Source of the DNA: DATAXP01 sp963708675
GTDB taxonomy: Bacteria; Planctomycetota; Planctomycetia; Pirellulales; PNKZ01
NCBI GenBank assembly: GCA_963708675.1
Contig: CAVPTO010000003.1
Coordinates: forward strand, 806,001 to 870,000
Length of the DNA: 64,000 bases
Direction: 5' to 3'
Shown: piece after piece, positions 34,350 through 44,198 of the stretch
Layout of the letters: each line of letters begins with the position of its first letter
Position numbering within the stretch: the first letter of the stretch is position 1
Made by a program: the position numbers and the translations under genes
Notes under the pieces: model-generated
Databases searched by the model: none
What the model saw: the letters and a program-made list of their open reading frames with translations, nothing else
Told to the model about the DNA's origin: nothing

Positions 34350-35462
34350 TTAACCCATGCGATGACGAAACAGCCACGTCGCGCTTGATAGCGTCACGGT
34401 TCCGATGACCGCCATTGGCCACAAGTTCTCGAAGACGACGGCCGGCCCGATGTTCTTCAGAAACAATCCCTTCACGATCACGATGAAGTAGCGAATCGGG
34501 TTGCCCAACGACACGGTCTGCAACCAGTCGGGCATGTTCTCGACCGGGCTGGCGAAGCCCGACAGCAGAATCGCAGGGACCATGAACGCGAAGCCGCCGA
34601 GAATCGCCTGCTGCTGGGTCATCGCCAACGAAGAGATGAACAGCCCGATGCCGACCACCGCGACGAGGTAAACGATCATGCTCGCGTAGAGCAACGGCAA
34701 CGAACCATGAAAAGGAACACGAAACAGGAACACGCCGACGAGAATCATGCCGCTCGCCTCGCCGATACCGATGAGCACCGCGGGAATCGTCTTTCCAAGG
34801 ATGATTTCACCCGGCCGCAGCGGAGAAATGAGCAGTTGCTCGAATGTGCCGAGTTCGCGTTCGCGTGCCACGGAAAGCGCGGTGATCATCAGGCCCATAA
34901 GCGTCGTGAGCACCGCGACCAGGCTCGGCACCGTGTTCCACGTGATCGTCTGGTTCGGATTGAACCACATGCGATCAACCACGACGCTCGGAGCCGGGAC
35001 GCTACGGCGAGAATCGCGAGCCACCTCGCCGCCATAAGACGCAACGATTGACGACGAATAACCTGCCGCGATCTGTGCCGCCGTCGAACGCCTTCCATCG
35101 AGCAACAACTGCACGCTCGCAGGCTCGCCCGCAGCAACGCGGCGCGAGAAATCGGATTGCAGATGCACCACCATCAGCGCGCTTCGCGAGTCGATTGCCT
35201 CGGCAATCTCGCCATGATTACGCAGGAACGTAACTTTCGAGAAGTTCGGCGAACCCTCGAAACGGGCAATCAAGTCTCGCGAGGCCGTGCCCCAATCGTC
35301 GTTGAGCACGGCGATGCGCACATTCTTCACTTCTTGCGTCGCGGCGAAGGCGAAGATCGTCAGCTGGATGAGTGGCGGCAGAAACAGGATCGTGCGGCTC
35401 TTGGGATCGCGCCAAATCGCCAGAATCTCTTTGATGATGAGCGTTCTGATGCGCTGCCACAT
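34350..35462 (-). CDS. ybhR: ABC-2 transporter permease, YbhR-like
   Basis: A 370-residue ABC-2 type permease starting MWQRIRTLIIKEILAIWRDP. It has the N-terminal membrane helix, a large periplasmic domain (about residues 45-170) and five C-terminal helices with the typical ERELGTFEQLLISPLRPGEI motif. It sits 6 bases after its partner permease. Together with YbhS, YbhF and the YbhG-like adaptor it matches the E. coli YbhGFSR-type exporter. Confidence 0.88.
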   Translation of the reverse strand: MWQRIRTLIIKEILAIWRDPKSRTILFLPPLIQLTIFAFAATQEVKNVRIAVLNDDWGTASRDLIARFEGSPNFSKVTFLRNHGEIAEAIDSRSALMVVHLQSDFSRRVAAGEPASVQLLLDGRRSTAAQIAAGYSSSIVASYGGEVARDSRRSVPAPSVVVDRMWFNPNQTITWNTVPSLVAVLTTLMGLMITALSVARERELGTFEQLLISPLRPGEIILGKTIPAVLIGIGEASGMILVGVFLFRVPFHGSLPLLYASMIVYLVAVVGIGLFISSLAMTQQQAILGGFAFMVPAILLSGFASPVENMPDWLQTVSLGNPIRYFIVIVKGLFLKNIGPAVVFENLWPMAVIGTVTLSSATWLFRHRMG

Positions 35463-35468
35463 GCCGCT

Positions 35469-36626
35469 CTACTCCAGCCTCGTTCGAGTAAGGCGCACCA
35501 AAGCGATCAGCAACAGGATCGCCATCGCTGCGACGATCAACGTATTGGGGATGATGACAATCGCGACGTCGCCGGCAAGGAATAGCGTCTGCAAGGTCGA
35601 GACGAACCATCGCGCCGGCAGGATGTACGTCACCGCGCGAATAGGGGCCGGCATCGCGTCGATCTCGAAAATGAATCCTGAAAGGTCGAACGCCGGCAGG
35701 AACGCGCCCATCAACGCCGCCTGACTCGCTGCGAACTGATTGCGCGTGAGCGTCGAGATCAACAGCCCTTGAAAGAGCATCGCACACAGGTAAATAGCTG
35801 ACGTGAGCACTAACACCCACACCGACCCGCGAAAAGGCACGTCGAACAGAAACACGGCGGCCGTCGTCGACAGCGCCATCGCCACCATGCCGAGAATGAA
35901 GTAAGGAATCGTTTTCCCAAGCAGGAAGTCGCTGACTTTAATGGGCGTCGCGAGCAGCGCCTCGATTGTGCCGCGCTCCCACTCACGAGCGATCACGAGC
36001 GCCGTGAGCATCATGCCGATGACGGTGATGATCACACCAATCGCGCCGGGAATCAGAAAGTTCTGACTGCGTATCTCTTGGTTGAACCAGTAGCGTGGCT
36101 CGACCTGGATCGGCACGTTCATCAAATGTCGAGAAACCAGGTTGCTGCGCTCGAGCTGTTCTTGCTCGAGCCAATTCGCCCACACGCCTTGCGCATAAAC
36201 GGCCACCAAACCCGCCGCGTTCGGATCGCTACCGTCGACAAGGATCTGCACCGGCGCCGTCTCATCGCGAGCCAGTCGTTCGGAGAAGTCGGCCGCCACG
36301 ACGATCACGCCGCGCACGCGCCCCGCAACCAGTTCGTCCTCGACCTTGCGACGGTCATGCGTTCGATGCACCTCGAAATACCGCGAGTTCCGAAACGACG
36401 CGAACAGACTCTCAGCCTCGGGCGTCGATTGTTCGATCACCACCGCGACCGGAATACGCCGCAAGTCGAGCGACACCCCGTAGCCGAAGATGAACAACAG
36501 CATCAACGGCAGCACTCCGGCGATCAGATAACTGCTCGGATCGCGCACGACTTGCAGCAGTTCCTTGCGCACGAGCCCCGCGATCCGCCGCAGTCGCACC
36601 GTCGGCCCTGTCGAGAAGTCCGTCAT
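35469..36626 (-). CDS. ybhS: ABC-2 transporter permease, YbhS-like
   Basis: A 385-residue ABC-2 permease, the paralogue of its downstream neighbour: N-terminal RIAGLVRKELLQVVRDPSSY, a periplasmic domain (RRIPVAVVIEQSTPEAESLF onward), and REWERGTIEALLATPIKVSD before the C-terminal helices. The start overlaps the end of the ATPase gene by 4 bases, so translation is probably coupled. Confidence 0.88.
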   Translation of the reverse strand: MTDFSTGPTVRLRRIAGLVRKELLQVVRDPSSYLIAGVLPLMLLFIFGYGVSLDLRRIPVAVVIEQSTPEAESLFASFRNSRYFEVHRTHDRRKVEDELVAGRVRGVIVVAADFSERLARDETAPVQILVDGSDPNAAGLVAVYAQGVWANWLEQEQLERSNLVSRHLMNVPIQVEPRYWFNQEIRSQNFLIPGAIGVIITVIGMMLTALVIAREWERGTIEALLATPIKVSDFLLGKTIPYFILGMVAMALSTTAAVFLFDVPFRGSVWVLVLTSAIYLCAMLFQGLLISTLTRNQFAASQAALMGAFLPAFDLSGFIFEIDAMPAPIRAVTYILPARWFVSTLQTLFLAGDVAIVIIPNTLIVAAMAILLLIALVRLTRTRLE

Positions 36627-38353
36627 GCAACCTCCCGTTGCCGGTCATACGACTCGACCAACTCGATGAACGCATCCTCCAGCGTCGGCTCCGAGCGTTC
36701 GTGCGTCGCGACCGATTCTTTCAACTCGTCGGGCGAACCTTCGGCAATGATGTGCCCTTGGTAAACGAGGCCGATGCGATCGCAGTATTCCGCTTCGTCG
36801 AGAAAATGCGTGGTGACCATCACCGTCACTCCGCGTTCGACCATGCCGTTGATGTGTGACCAGAACTCGCGGCGTGTCAGCGGGTCGACACCCGACGTCG
36901 GCTCATCAAGGAATAGCACTGGCGGCTCGTGCATGATTGCCGACGCGAGCGACAAGCGTTGTTTGAACCCCAGCGGCAGTTGGCCAGAATCCTGATCGAG
37001 ATACCCTTGGAGTCCGAAGATCTCGACCATCCGCGAGGTCATCTCTCGCTTACGTTGGCGTGACAGTCCGTACACACCGGCGAAGAAGTCGAGATTCTGC
37101 CGCACGCTCAAGTCGCCGTAGAGCGAGAACTTCTGAGCCATGTAGCCCAGGCTCTGACGCGCCGCCGGGCCGGCGCGATACAGATCGACGCCTGCGACCG
37201 TGGCCGAGCCCGCCGTCGGTCGAAGCAGGCCGCACATCATTTTGAACGTTGTCGACTTACCGGCGCCGTTGGGCCCCAACAAACCGAAGATCTCGCCACG
37301 GTCGATGCGGAACGAGATACTCTCCGCCGCCACGAATTCGCCGAAGCGTTTCGTAAGATTGTTTGCGATGACGACCGCTTCATCGGTGTGCGACGCAATC
37401 GGCGGACCATCAGCCAACGCAGAATGACTCGCCGCTTTGCCACCAAGCAGATCAACGAAGGCGTCTTCAAAACGTGGCGGCGTTGGTTGGATGTCTTCGC
37501 GACGGACATCCAGGGCCTTCGCGTCGGGCGCATCGGCATCGCTGTCCATCACCAGCCGCACGCTCGAACCCTGGATGACGCCGTCTATAACGTCGGGCTG
37601 TTCGAGCGCCGCCGTGAGCACTTTGCGGCGATCTTCGCCGAGGTTCGTGACGATAAAAGTGCGGCCCTCGGCACGACGCGTGAGTTCGGCAGGCGGACCG
37701 CTGTACAACGGTCGGCCCTCGTGCATCAGCAGCACTTCGGCGCAGCGTTGAGCTTCGTCAAGATAGGCCGTGCTCCACACGACGCCGATGCCTTCGTCGA
37801 CAAGCTCGTAGACCATCTGCCACAACTCGCGGCGCGAGATCGGATCGACGCCGACGCTCGGCTCATCGAGCAGTAGCAACTTCGGGCGCACCAGCAACGC
37901 GCAAGCCAAGCCGAGCTTCTGCTTCATTCCGCCCGACAGCCGCCCCGCCAATCGCGACGTGAAAGGCGCGAGCCCCGTGAAGTCCATGAGCCGCCCGAAA
38001 CGTTCTTGCCGGGCAGGGCCGATCAGCCCTCGCAAATCGGCGTACAGGTCGAGGTTCTCTTGAACCGTGAGATCTTCGTACAAGCCGAAACGCTGCGGCA
38101 TGTAGCTCGTCCATTGACGGATGCCCGCGACCTCGGTGACCGTATCGAATCCGCACACCGTGATGCGTCCCGTGTTCGGTATGAGCAATCCCGCCAGCAG
38201 CCGCAACAGTGTTGTCTTCCCTGCCCCGTCCGGTCCGACAAGCCCCGTCACCTGTGCTGCGGCGATCGTCAGCGAGAGGTCCGCGATCGCAGGCGTCGTT
38301 TGGCCGGCGAACTGCTTCGTCACATGATCCATTTCGGCCAGCGATTCCGCCAA
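36623..38353 (-). CDS. ybhF: ABC transporter with two ATP-binding domains, YbhF-like
   Basis: A 576-residue protein holding two fused ABC ATPase domains. Domain 1: Walker A GPDGAGKTT, signature LSGGMKQKLGLACAL, Walker B LLLLDEPSVGVD. Domain 2 (from about residue 325): GPNGAGKSTT, a degenerate signature LPLGFKQRLSLASAIM, Walker B VLFLDEPTSGVD. The length matches YbhF (578). It energises the YbhS/YbhR permease pair. In E. coli this system exports drugs and cations such as sodium/lithium; here the substrate is unknown. It is divergent from the DUF2339 gene. Confidence 0.92.
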   Translation of the reverse strand: MAESLAEMDHVTKQFAGQTTPAIADLSLTIAAAQVTGLVGPDGAGKTTLLRLLAGLLIPNTGRITVCGFDTVTEVAGIRQWTSYMPQRFGLYEDLTVQENLDLYADLRGLIGPARQERFGRLMDFTGLAPFTSRLAGRLSGGMKQKLGLACALLVRPKLLLLDEPSVGVDPISRRELWQMVYELVDEGIGVVWSTAYLDEAQRCAEVLLMHEGRPLYSGPPAELTRRAEGRTFIVTNLGEDRRKVLTAALEQPDVIDGVIQGSSVRLVMDSDADAPDAKALDVRREDIQPTPPRFEDAFVDLLGGKAASHSALADGPPIASHTDEAVVIANNLTKRFGEFVAAESISFRIDRGEIFGLLGPNGAGKSTTFKMMCGLLRPTAGSATVAGVDLYRAGPAARQSLGYMAQKFSLYGDLSVRQNLDFFAGVYGLSRQRKREMTSRMVEIFGLQGYLDQDSGQLPLGFKQRLSLASAIMHEPPVLFLDEPTSGVDPLTRREFWSHINGMVERGVTVMVTTHFLDEAEYCDRIGLVYQGHIIAEGSPDELKESVATHERSEPTLEDAFIELVESYDRQREVA

Positions 38354-38536
38354 GACGTTGCTTCCTCTCCAGCGGCGTGCGTGAGTGATCTCGCCTTCTG
38401 TATACCATCATTCGCCCAGGAATTGTTGGCGCGGTACGCGTGGCTGGCCTTGTCATTAACGGCGCAACGTCGTTCAATGAGCGGCCAGCGTCAGGAGCGA
38501 CGCGACGTATGATGCCGAGCGCATGCGGGCAGGGAC

Positions 38537-40339
38537 ATGAACCCTCTTTCATTCATCGTGGTGTTCGCGCTGATCATCGCGGTTCCCGTGATGATCTTCA
38601 TGCTCGTCGAGCAAGGACGCCGCCTTCGCGACTTAGAGCGCAAGGTGACGGAGTTAAGCCGCGGTTCCGTATCGCTCGATCCCGCGCTGATCGCGCCCCA
38701 CCCGACGATTAAGCCGCCAGAGTTGCCTGTCGTCGAGGAACATGCACTCACCGAGCAAGTGAGGAGTTCACACCACACGACCTCGGAATCACTGGAACAG
38801 CGCATCGGTCAACGTGCGCTCGGATGGGTGGCGGTCGTCGTACTGTTGTTTGCGATGGCCTTCTTCGTCCGATATGCGTTCCAGAACCAGTGGGTCGGAC
38901 CTCTCGGACGCGTGACGATCGGCATCGTCGTCGGTCTAGCGCTCGTCGTGCGGGGGCGAAGCTATTGGCGTCGCGGATGGCATGTCTTCTCGCAGATGCT
39001 CACCGCGGCCGGCGTCGTCCTTCTTTACCTTTCGACGTTCAGCGCGTTCGGGTTCTATCATCTGCTGCCTCAACGCGTGGCCGGCGTGTTTCTGATGGCC
39101 CTGGTCGCCGAATCTGCTCTGCTCGCCGACCGTTACCGAGCCCCCGCGATCGCACTGATAACGATCATCGGTGGTTTGCTGACTCCAATGCTGATGCACT
39201 CGGAGCACGACCAATACCAGTCGCTGTTCGTGTACTTGGCGGTCCTCAACGCAGGCACGATTGCCCTGCTCTCGCGACATCCATGGCCCGGCATCGGCAC
39301 GGTCGCGCTCGTCGGCACGCAAGTGCTGTTTTGGATGTGGCACGACGAGAACATGCACCCCGAGAAACTGCTCGCGGCATCAGCCTTTCAATTCGTGATG
39401 TTCGCGATGTACCTGGCACACGCGGCGATCCTGCAGGCCCGTGGTAGACCGCGAGTCCGCTGGGAAGACGCCATGCGGCTGGTGCTCAATGCGGGCTTTG
39501 GGTATTGGGCGGTGTGGCAACTATTGGCCGACGAATATCGCACGTGGATGGGATCGCTGGCGATGGTAATGGCGGTCATCTACGTCGCCTTTGCACAGTG
39601 GTCGTGGCGAGCGAGGAATCGCGATCCGCGGCTCGTGCTCGCCGCGATCACGACCGCCGTCGCATTCATCGCGATCACGGCCGCGCTCGAAGCAGACATG
39701 CCATGGATCGGTTTGGCCTGGGCTGCCGAGGCAAGCGTTCTGTGGTGGTTCGGACTGCGAGTCGCCGCGAAGCCACTGCGTGTGATGGCCGCAATTCTCA
39801 GCGTCATGGCATTGATATACGTCGTGTATATCAATGCCGAATACGATTCGCGGCCGCAGTTATTGCTGAATCGATATGCACTGTCATCGCTGGCTACGAT
39901 CGGATGTTTCGTCGCATCGCTGCTCGCGTCACGAATTCGATTGCGCCAACTCCTGGGAACGGACCGCCTGCTGTTGGCGATCAAGGTCGTCGCGTGCATC
40001 GTGCTCATTTGGTTTGTCGTGTCGGTCGATTTGTACGACCATTTCATGACCGTCGGCAGCGAAACGTTCCACCAACTCGATACGTTTCGTCTCGCGCAAA
40101 TGGCGCTCTCCGCCTGGTGGTCGATTTATGCAGGCTGCGTGCTCGCGGTGGGATTCAAACTTCGCGAGGCTCTGCTTCGCTGGACGGCGCTGGCCATTTT
40201 CGCAGCGACCGTCGGCAAGGCCTTTTTCGTCGACCTGGCTGGGCTCGACCAGTTGTATCGCATCGTCGCTTTCTTCGTTCTCGCCATGCTGCTGGGAGCG
40301 GCCGCGTGGGCATATCAACGTTTCAACCCGAGTGAATAG
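38537..40339 (+). CDS. DUF2339 multi-spanning membrane protein
   Basis: A 600-residue membrane protein. N-terminal segment FIVVFALIIAVPVMIFMLVE plus coiled coil (RRLRDLERKVTELSRG), then about 15 hydrophobic segments including LGWVAVVVLLFAMAFFVRYA, IALITIIGGLLTPMLMHSEH and VGKAFFVDLAGLDQLYRIVA. The combination of the IxRI-Gx-x-ALGWVAVVVLLFA start and GGLLTP motif is typical of DUF2339. Function unknown. A DUF3999 gene follows 3 bases later, the usual pairing for this family, suggesting one complex. Both run opposite to the exporter operon around them. Confidence 0.88.
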   Translation: MNPLSFIVVFALIIAVPVMIFMLVEQGRRLRDLERKVTELSRGSVSLDPALIAPHPTIKPPELPVVEEHALTEQVRSSHHTTSESLEQRIGQRALGWVAVVVLLFAMAFFVRYAFQNQWVGPLGRVTIGIVVGLALVVRGRSYWRRGWHVFSQMLTAAGVVLLYLSTFSAFGFYHLLPQRVAGVFLMALVAESALLADRYRAPAIALITIIGGLLTPMLMHSEHDQYQSLFVYLAVLNAGTIALLSRHPWPGIGTVALVGTQVLFWMWHDENMHPEKLLAASAFQFVMFAMYLAHAAILQARGRPRVRWEDAMRLVLNAGFGYWAVWQLLADEYRTWMGSLAMVMAVIYVAFAQWSWRARNRDPRLVLAAITTAVAFIAITAALEADMPWIGLAWAAEASVLWWFGLRVAAKPLRVMAAILSVMALIYVVYINAEYDSRPQLLLNRYALSSLATIGCFVASLLASRIRLRQLLGTDRLLLAIKVVACIVLIWFVVSVDLYDHFMTVGSETFHQLDTFRLAQMALSAWWSIYAGCVLAVGFKLREALLRWTALAIFAATVGKAFFVDLAGLDQLYRIVAFFVLAMLLGAAAWAYQRFNPSE

Positions 40340-40342
40340 CGA

Positions 40343-41710
40343 ATGAGGATGGCCAAGATGAGATTCGTCAATCCGCTGGCTCGAACGCTCTGCATCGCCG
40401 TGATGGTCGCGAGTTGCGGCGGACTGTCGGCTGCCGAAGATGGCGCGACGTCGACCGATGGCGCATGCCAGGCTTGGGAGTTCTTCGAAGAGATCGAGTT
40501 GCCGGCAGAAAAGCCGACCGCTAAATGGCTCGATTTCCTCGTAACGCCGCCCGTTTTCGCGAAGTCTCGTTTCGACCTTGGCGATCTGCGGCTTTACGAC
40601 GCCGTGGGAGTCGAGGTGCCTTACGCTCTGCGCGTGCTCAACGATCAGCAGACGGAACAAGCGGTGACCGCGCAATCGTTCGATCGCTCGAAAACGCTGG
40701 ATGGCGCGAGTGAGTTGTCGCTCGATCTTGGTGAAGAGCCGATCGAGCATGACGCCGTCGAACTTCAGTTGCCGGGCAGCGACTACCGTCGTTCGGCCGA
40801 GTTGGAAGGCAGCCCAGACGGCCAGGCGTGGCGACTGCTCGTGAAGAAGAACGTGATCGACTTTCGCGCCGGCGGCAATTCATTGACTGATCGACGCCTG
40901 CCCTATCCGTCCAGCCGCTTTCGTTACCTTCGCGTTCGTGTGCAGCGCGATCCGGCCACCGACACGGAGCCGTTCGAGATCGCTGGCGCCAGCGTGATGC
41001 GACAGGTTTCGCTTCCCGGAGAATTCGTCGAGTATGTTGCGAAGGTCGAGCCGCGCGAGCCAGTCCGTTATCGTGGGAACCCGTCATCGCGATGGCTTCT
41101 CACACTGCCCGCCGACCAGTTGCCGGTGTCGCGATTACAGACGCAAGCTACAGACGCCGAGTTCTCGCGAGATTTCAACTTGGAAGCCAGCAACCTATCC
41201 GATCAGTTCGACGTTCCGTGGCAATATGTCGACGCCTGGACGTGGCAGCGAACGACCGGGCAACGTTCGAAACCCAACGTCGAGAACTTTTCCGAAACAC
41301 GCTGTGGCCGGATGCGACTGACGGTGACCGATTATCTCAACCCGCCGCTGCATCTCGAAACCGTGACCGCCATCGGCGCGGCACGCGAGATTGTTTTCGC
41401 CAATGTCGAATCACTGCAAGGCCCGCTGCGGCTTTACTACGGCAATCCGATCGCTGAGTTACCGCACTACGATCTCGAACGCAACTTGCCGCCGCAGCTC
41501 GAACCGAAGCCCGTGCGTTTAACGCCAGGCGAAGAACAAAAGAACCCTGCGTTCATCCCTCCGCCGCTGGCGCTGGCCGAGCGATGGCCGTGGGCGATCC
41601 ATCTTGTGCTCGCCTCGGCTTGCATCGTGTTGGCGGCGCTGATCGTGAATCTCGGACGCACCGCGATCGCCGAACACGATCAGCGTGAGGCGCAGGCGGC
41701 GAAAGCGTGA
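40343..41710 (+). CDS. DUF3999 family exported protein
   Basis: A 455-residue protein with signal peptide (MRMAKMRFVNPLARTLCIAV, cleavage near GLSAAED), a large beta-rich periplasmic region (WEFFEEIELPAEKPTAKWLD, RFDLGDLRLYDAVGVEVPYA, VELQLPGSDYRRSAELEGS, RFRYLRVRVQRDP) and one C-terminal membrane helix (WAIHLVLASACIVLAALIV). This layout matches DUF3999 partners of DUF2339. It is 3 bases after the DUF2339 gene and one base from the convergent ybhG gene. Confidence 0.85.
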   Translation: MRMAKMRFVNPLARTLCIAVMVASCGGLSAAEDGATSTDGACQAWEFFEEIELPAEKPTAKWLDFLVTPPVFAKSRFDLGDLRLYDAVGVEVPYALRVLNDQQTEQAVTAQSFDRSKTLDGASELSLDLGEEPIEHDAVELQLPGSDYRRSAELEGSPDGQAWRLLVKKNVIDFRAGGNSLTDRRLPYPSSRFRYLRVRVQRDPATDTEPFEIAGASVMRQVSLPGEFVEYVAKVEPREPVRYRGNPSSRWLLTLPADQLPVSRLQTQATDAEFSRDFNLEASNLSDQFDVPWQYVDAWTWQRTTGQRSKPNVENFSETRCGRMRLTVTDYLNPPLHLETVTAIGAAREIVFANVESLQGPLRLYYGNPIAELPHYDLERNLPPQLEPKPVRLTPGEEQKNPAFIPPPLALAERWPWAIHLVLASACIVLAALIVNLGRTAIAEHDQREAQAAKA

Positions 41711-41711
41711 A

Positions 41712-42838
41712 CTAATCGCTGTCTGTGAGATCGACGACGACGGTCACGGGCATGCCCTGCCGCAACCCGGCGTCGGGATTGTCGACAACGACACGCAGCC
41801 GATAGACAAGGTCGGTCCGCAACGCGCGTGTCTCGACAGTCTTGGGTGTGAATTCGGCAGTCGGCGAGATGAAACCGATTTGCCCCGTGTAAACGTGGTC
41901 ACTCGAGTCGGTGTGCACCTTTACTTGCATGCCGGGATGAATCTTGCCAAGGTCGGGCTCATCGACATACGTGCGCACCCACACCGGCGATGTGAGCGTC
42001 AGTGCGAAGATCGTTTCACCGCCAGCGACGATGGCGCCGCGTTCGCGAGCGCGCGTGAGAATCGTTCCCGCCCCGGGAGAGACGAGCCGGCTGTCGGCCA
42101 GTCGCAACTCGTACTGCATCACCGTCGCGTCTTCGGCGCTCAGCTGCGCCCTCGCGGCGTCGATGTCCTCCTTCCGCGGGCCAATCTCGACGAGTTGCAA
42201 GCTTTCGTCAGCGCCTCTCTACGCGCTTCGGCCTCGTCGAGGGCCGCCTTCGCCTGATCGAACGTTTCCTTGCTCACGGCTCCGCTATTCACGAGCGACT
42301 TGGCGCGTTCGAAGTCCTGTCGAGCGCGGGCTTGCGCGGCAGCGGCCTCGGCCACCTTGGCTCGCGATTCAGCAATCTCTTCTGGGCGCGAACCATTTTC
42401 GAGCCTCGCCAGGTTCGCCGCTGTTGAGTCGCGACGGGCTCGTGCGAGTCGCAAATCGTCCTCGAAATAGCGCTGATCGAGCGTCGCGAGCACCTGACCC
42501 GGTTCGACCGTGTCTCCTTCGTCGACGGCTAGTTCGACGATGCGCCCCTCAACTTTGAACGCCAGGTTCACCTGACGGACGTCGATATTGCCGGCGAGTT
42601 CGAGTCGCTCCTTCGCGAGTTGCTGCTCGTGCGAGCGGTAGAAGTAGCCCGCGACGGAGCCACCGATGGCAAGCAATACGACGATCGCCGCGATCCAACG
42701 CATCGGATGCGATTGCGGCGGTGGCGGCGACGCTCGCTTCGGCGGATCAGGCGATCCGCCTCTTGGCGACTTCGCCGAACTCGCTGGCTGCGGCGAATCC
42801 TTCGCACGCGCCTCGGGATCGGTTTTCACGTTCGCCAT
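41712..42838 (-). CDS. ybhG: HlyD-family periplasmic adaptor, YbhG-like, frameshifted
   Basis: Membrane-fusion protein expected to link the YbhFSR pump to the outer membrane factor. Part 1: N-terminal Pro-rich cytoplasmic region, membrane helix (MRWIAAIVVLLAIGGSVAGY), lipoyl/barrel entry (VRQVNLAFKVEGRIVELAVD) and a coiled coil. Part 2, one base out of frame, resumes LQLVEIGPRKEDIDAARAQL and ends with VWVRTYVDEPDLGKIHPGMQ, GQIGFISPTAEFTPKTVETR and LRTDLVYRLRVVVDNPDAGL, the YbhG signature. The break is at 42198-42205 (AAAGCTTGC; one added base after GC restores Ala-Leu-Gln-Leu). Both halves are well conserved, so a consensus error is likely. Confidence 0.87.
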
Positions 42839-42841
42839 GAA

Positions 42842-43946
42842 CTACGTTGTCTCCTGCCCGACACGCCAACGCAAGAACGCGTCGAGGAACCCTTGCAGGT
42901 TGCCGTCGAGCACACTTTGGAAGTTGCCAACCAGGTAACCTGTGCGGGCGTCCTTCACCCGTTGGTCGGGATGCAGAAAGTAGTTGCGAATCTGTGAGCC
43001 GAAGCCAGTCTTCGCCTGCGATTGATACTTGGCGGCTTGCTCGGCCTCGCGCTTCTCTTCTTCGACGCGAGCCAATCGTGCACGAAGCATCTTGATCGCT
43101 AAGGCGCGATTCTTGTGTTGGCTGCGCTCGTTCTGACATTGCACGGCGATGCCGGTCGGCAGATGCGTGAGCCGGATGGCGCTCGACGTCTTGTTGACGT
43201 GCTGTCCACCGGCGCCGGATGCTCGAAAAACATCTTCGCGGATGTCTTCGTCGCGCAGTTCGATCTCGACGTTGTCGCTAATCTCAGGCGACACATCGAC
43301 TGCGGCGAAGCTTGTCTGCCGTTTGCCTTCGGCATTGAACGGGCTGATACGCACGAGGCGATGCATGCCGGTCTCGCCTTTGAGGTATCCGTAGGCGAAT
43401 GGCCCGCGAATCGCAATCGCGGCGTGCGAGATGCCTGCCTCTTCGTTGTCCTGTCGGTCAAGAAGCTCGACTTCGTAGCCGTTCTTCTGCGCCCATTGGA
43501 TGTACATGCGCAGCAGCATCTCGGCCCAATCGTTGGCGTCGACACCTCCGTCGCGCGCGTTGATGGTGAGAATCGCGCCTGCGGCGTCGTGAGGCCCGTT
43601 GAGCAAGGCGCTCAGTTCCGCCTGTTCGAGCAATCCTTCGAGACGTTCGAGCTCGCCGGGAACTTCGCTGGCGAACGATTCGTCCTCGTCGGCCATTTCG
43701 AGCATCGCTTCAACGTCGTCGATGCCCTTGAACAGCTCCCGGATCGGCTTGACGGTCGTCGTCAACGCCTTACGTTCGGCCATCACTTCCTGCGAGCGCT
43801 GCGGATTGTTCCAGAAATCTGGCTCGGTGATTTCCTTCTCGATGGCGTCGAGTCGCTGGTCCTTGGTGGCCAGGTCAAAGAGAGTCCCGCAGTTGAAGCA
43901 GGCGCTGACGAATCCGTTGTGCACGATCGGTAACTTCACGTTCCAT
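42842..43946 (-). CDS. prfB: Peptide chain release factor 2 with programmed +1 frameshift
   Basis: Release factor recognising UAA/UGA. Translation starts at the ATG at 43946, with GGAGAG 7-8 bases upstream, and reads MEREVTDRAQRIRQRLLQLR then DSL and an in-frame UGA as codon 24. A +1 slip at CUU-UGA-C continues DLATKDQRLDAIEKEITEPD. The RF2 body follows with SGAGGQHVNKTSSAIRLTHL (GGQ motif) and NERSQHKNRALAIKMLRARL. The coding sequence is therefore 43946-43878 joined to 43876-42842. The minus strand is also open in the second frame up to 44443, but that stretch is not RF2-like and is rejected. RF2 would autoregulate through this site. Confidence 0.93.
43874..43880 (-). promoter_or_regulatory. 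prfB programmed +1 frameshift site
   Basis: Minus-strand CTTTGAC: CTT is codon 23, TGA codon 24, C the following base. It is the same heptamer used by most bacterial prfB genes, at the usual distance from the start. The upstream Shine-Dalgarno-like stimulator is weak here (CGGGA about six bases upstream of CTT). Confidence 0.92.
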
Positions 43947-44198
43947 GGAAACTCTCCGGCTGCTGGCTTAGGGACATGGAAGTATATCGGCGAAGTGTGA
44001 AACCGCACAGCTTGCATGCGACATAAGGCGGAAACGTTACTGCGGACAGTCGCGAGGGGGGAAGACTGGGCAATAATCCACGCTATCGACCCGACAAGAA
44101 CCTCGACAAACTGCTTTAAGTCAAGGCGACTAGCCGTCGTAACCGATACGTTCGATACAACCCTCTCGAGAGCGCAAAACTGCAGGGGGAAACGGCCC

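Noticed and set aside
44016..44198. Earlier start for the AsmA-like protein
   Set aside because: Residues lack conservation features and it would overlap the prfB leader; GTG 44199 has a better ribosome site.
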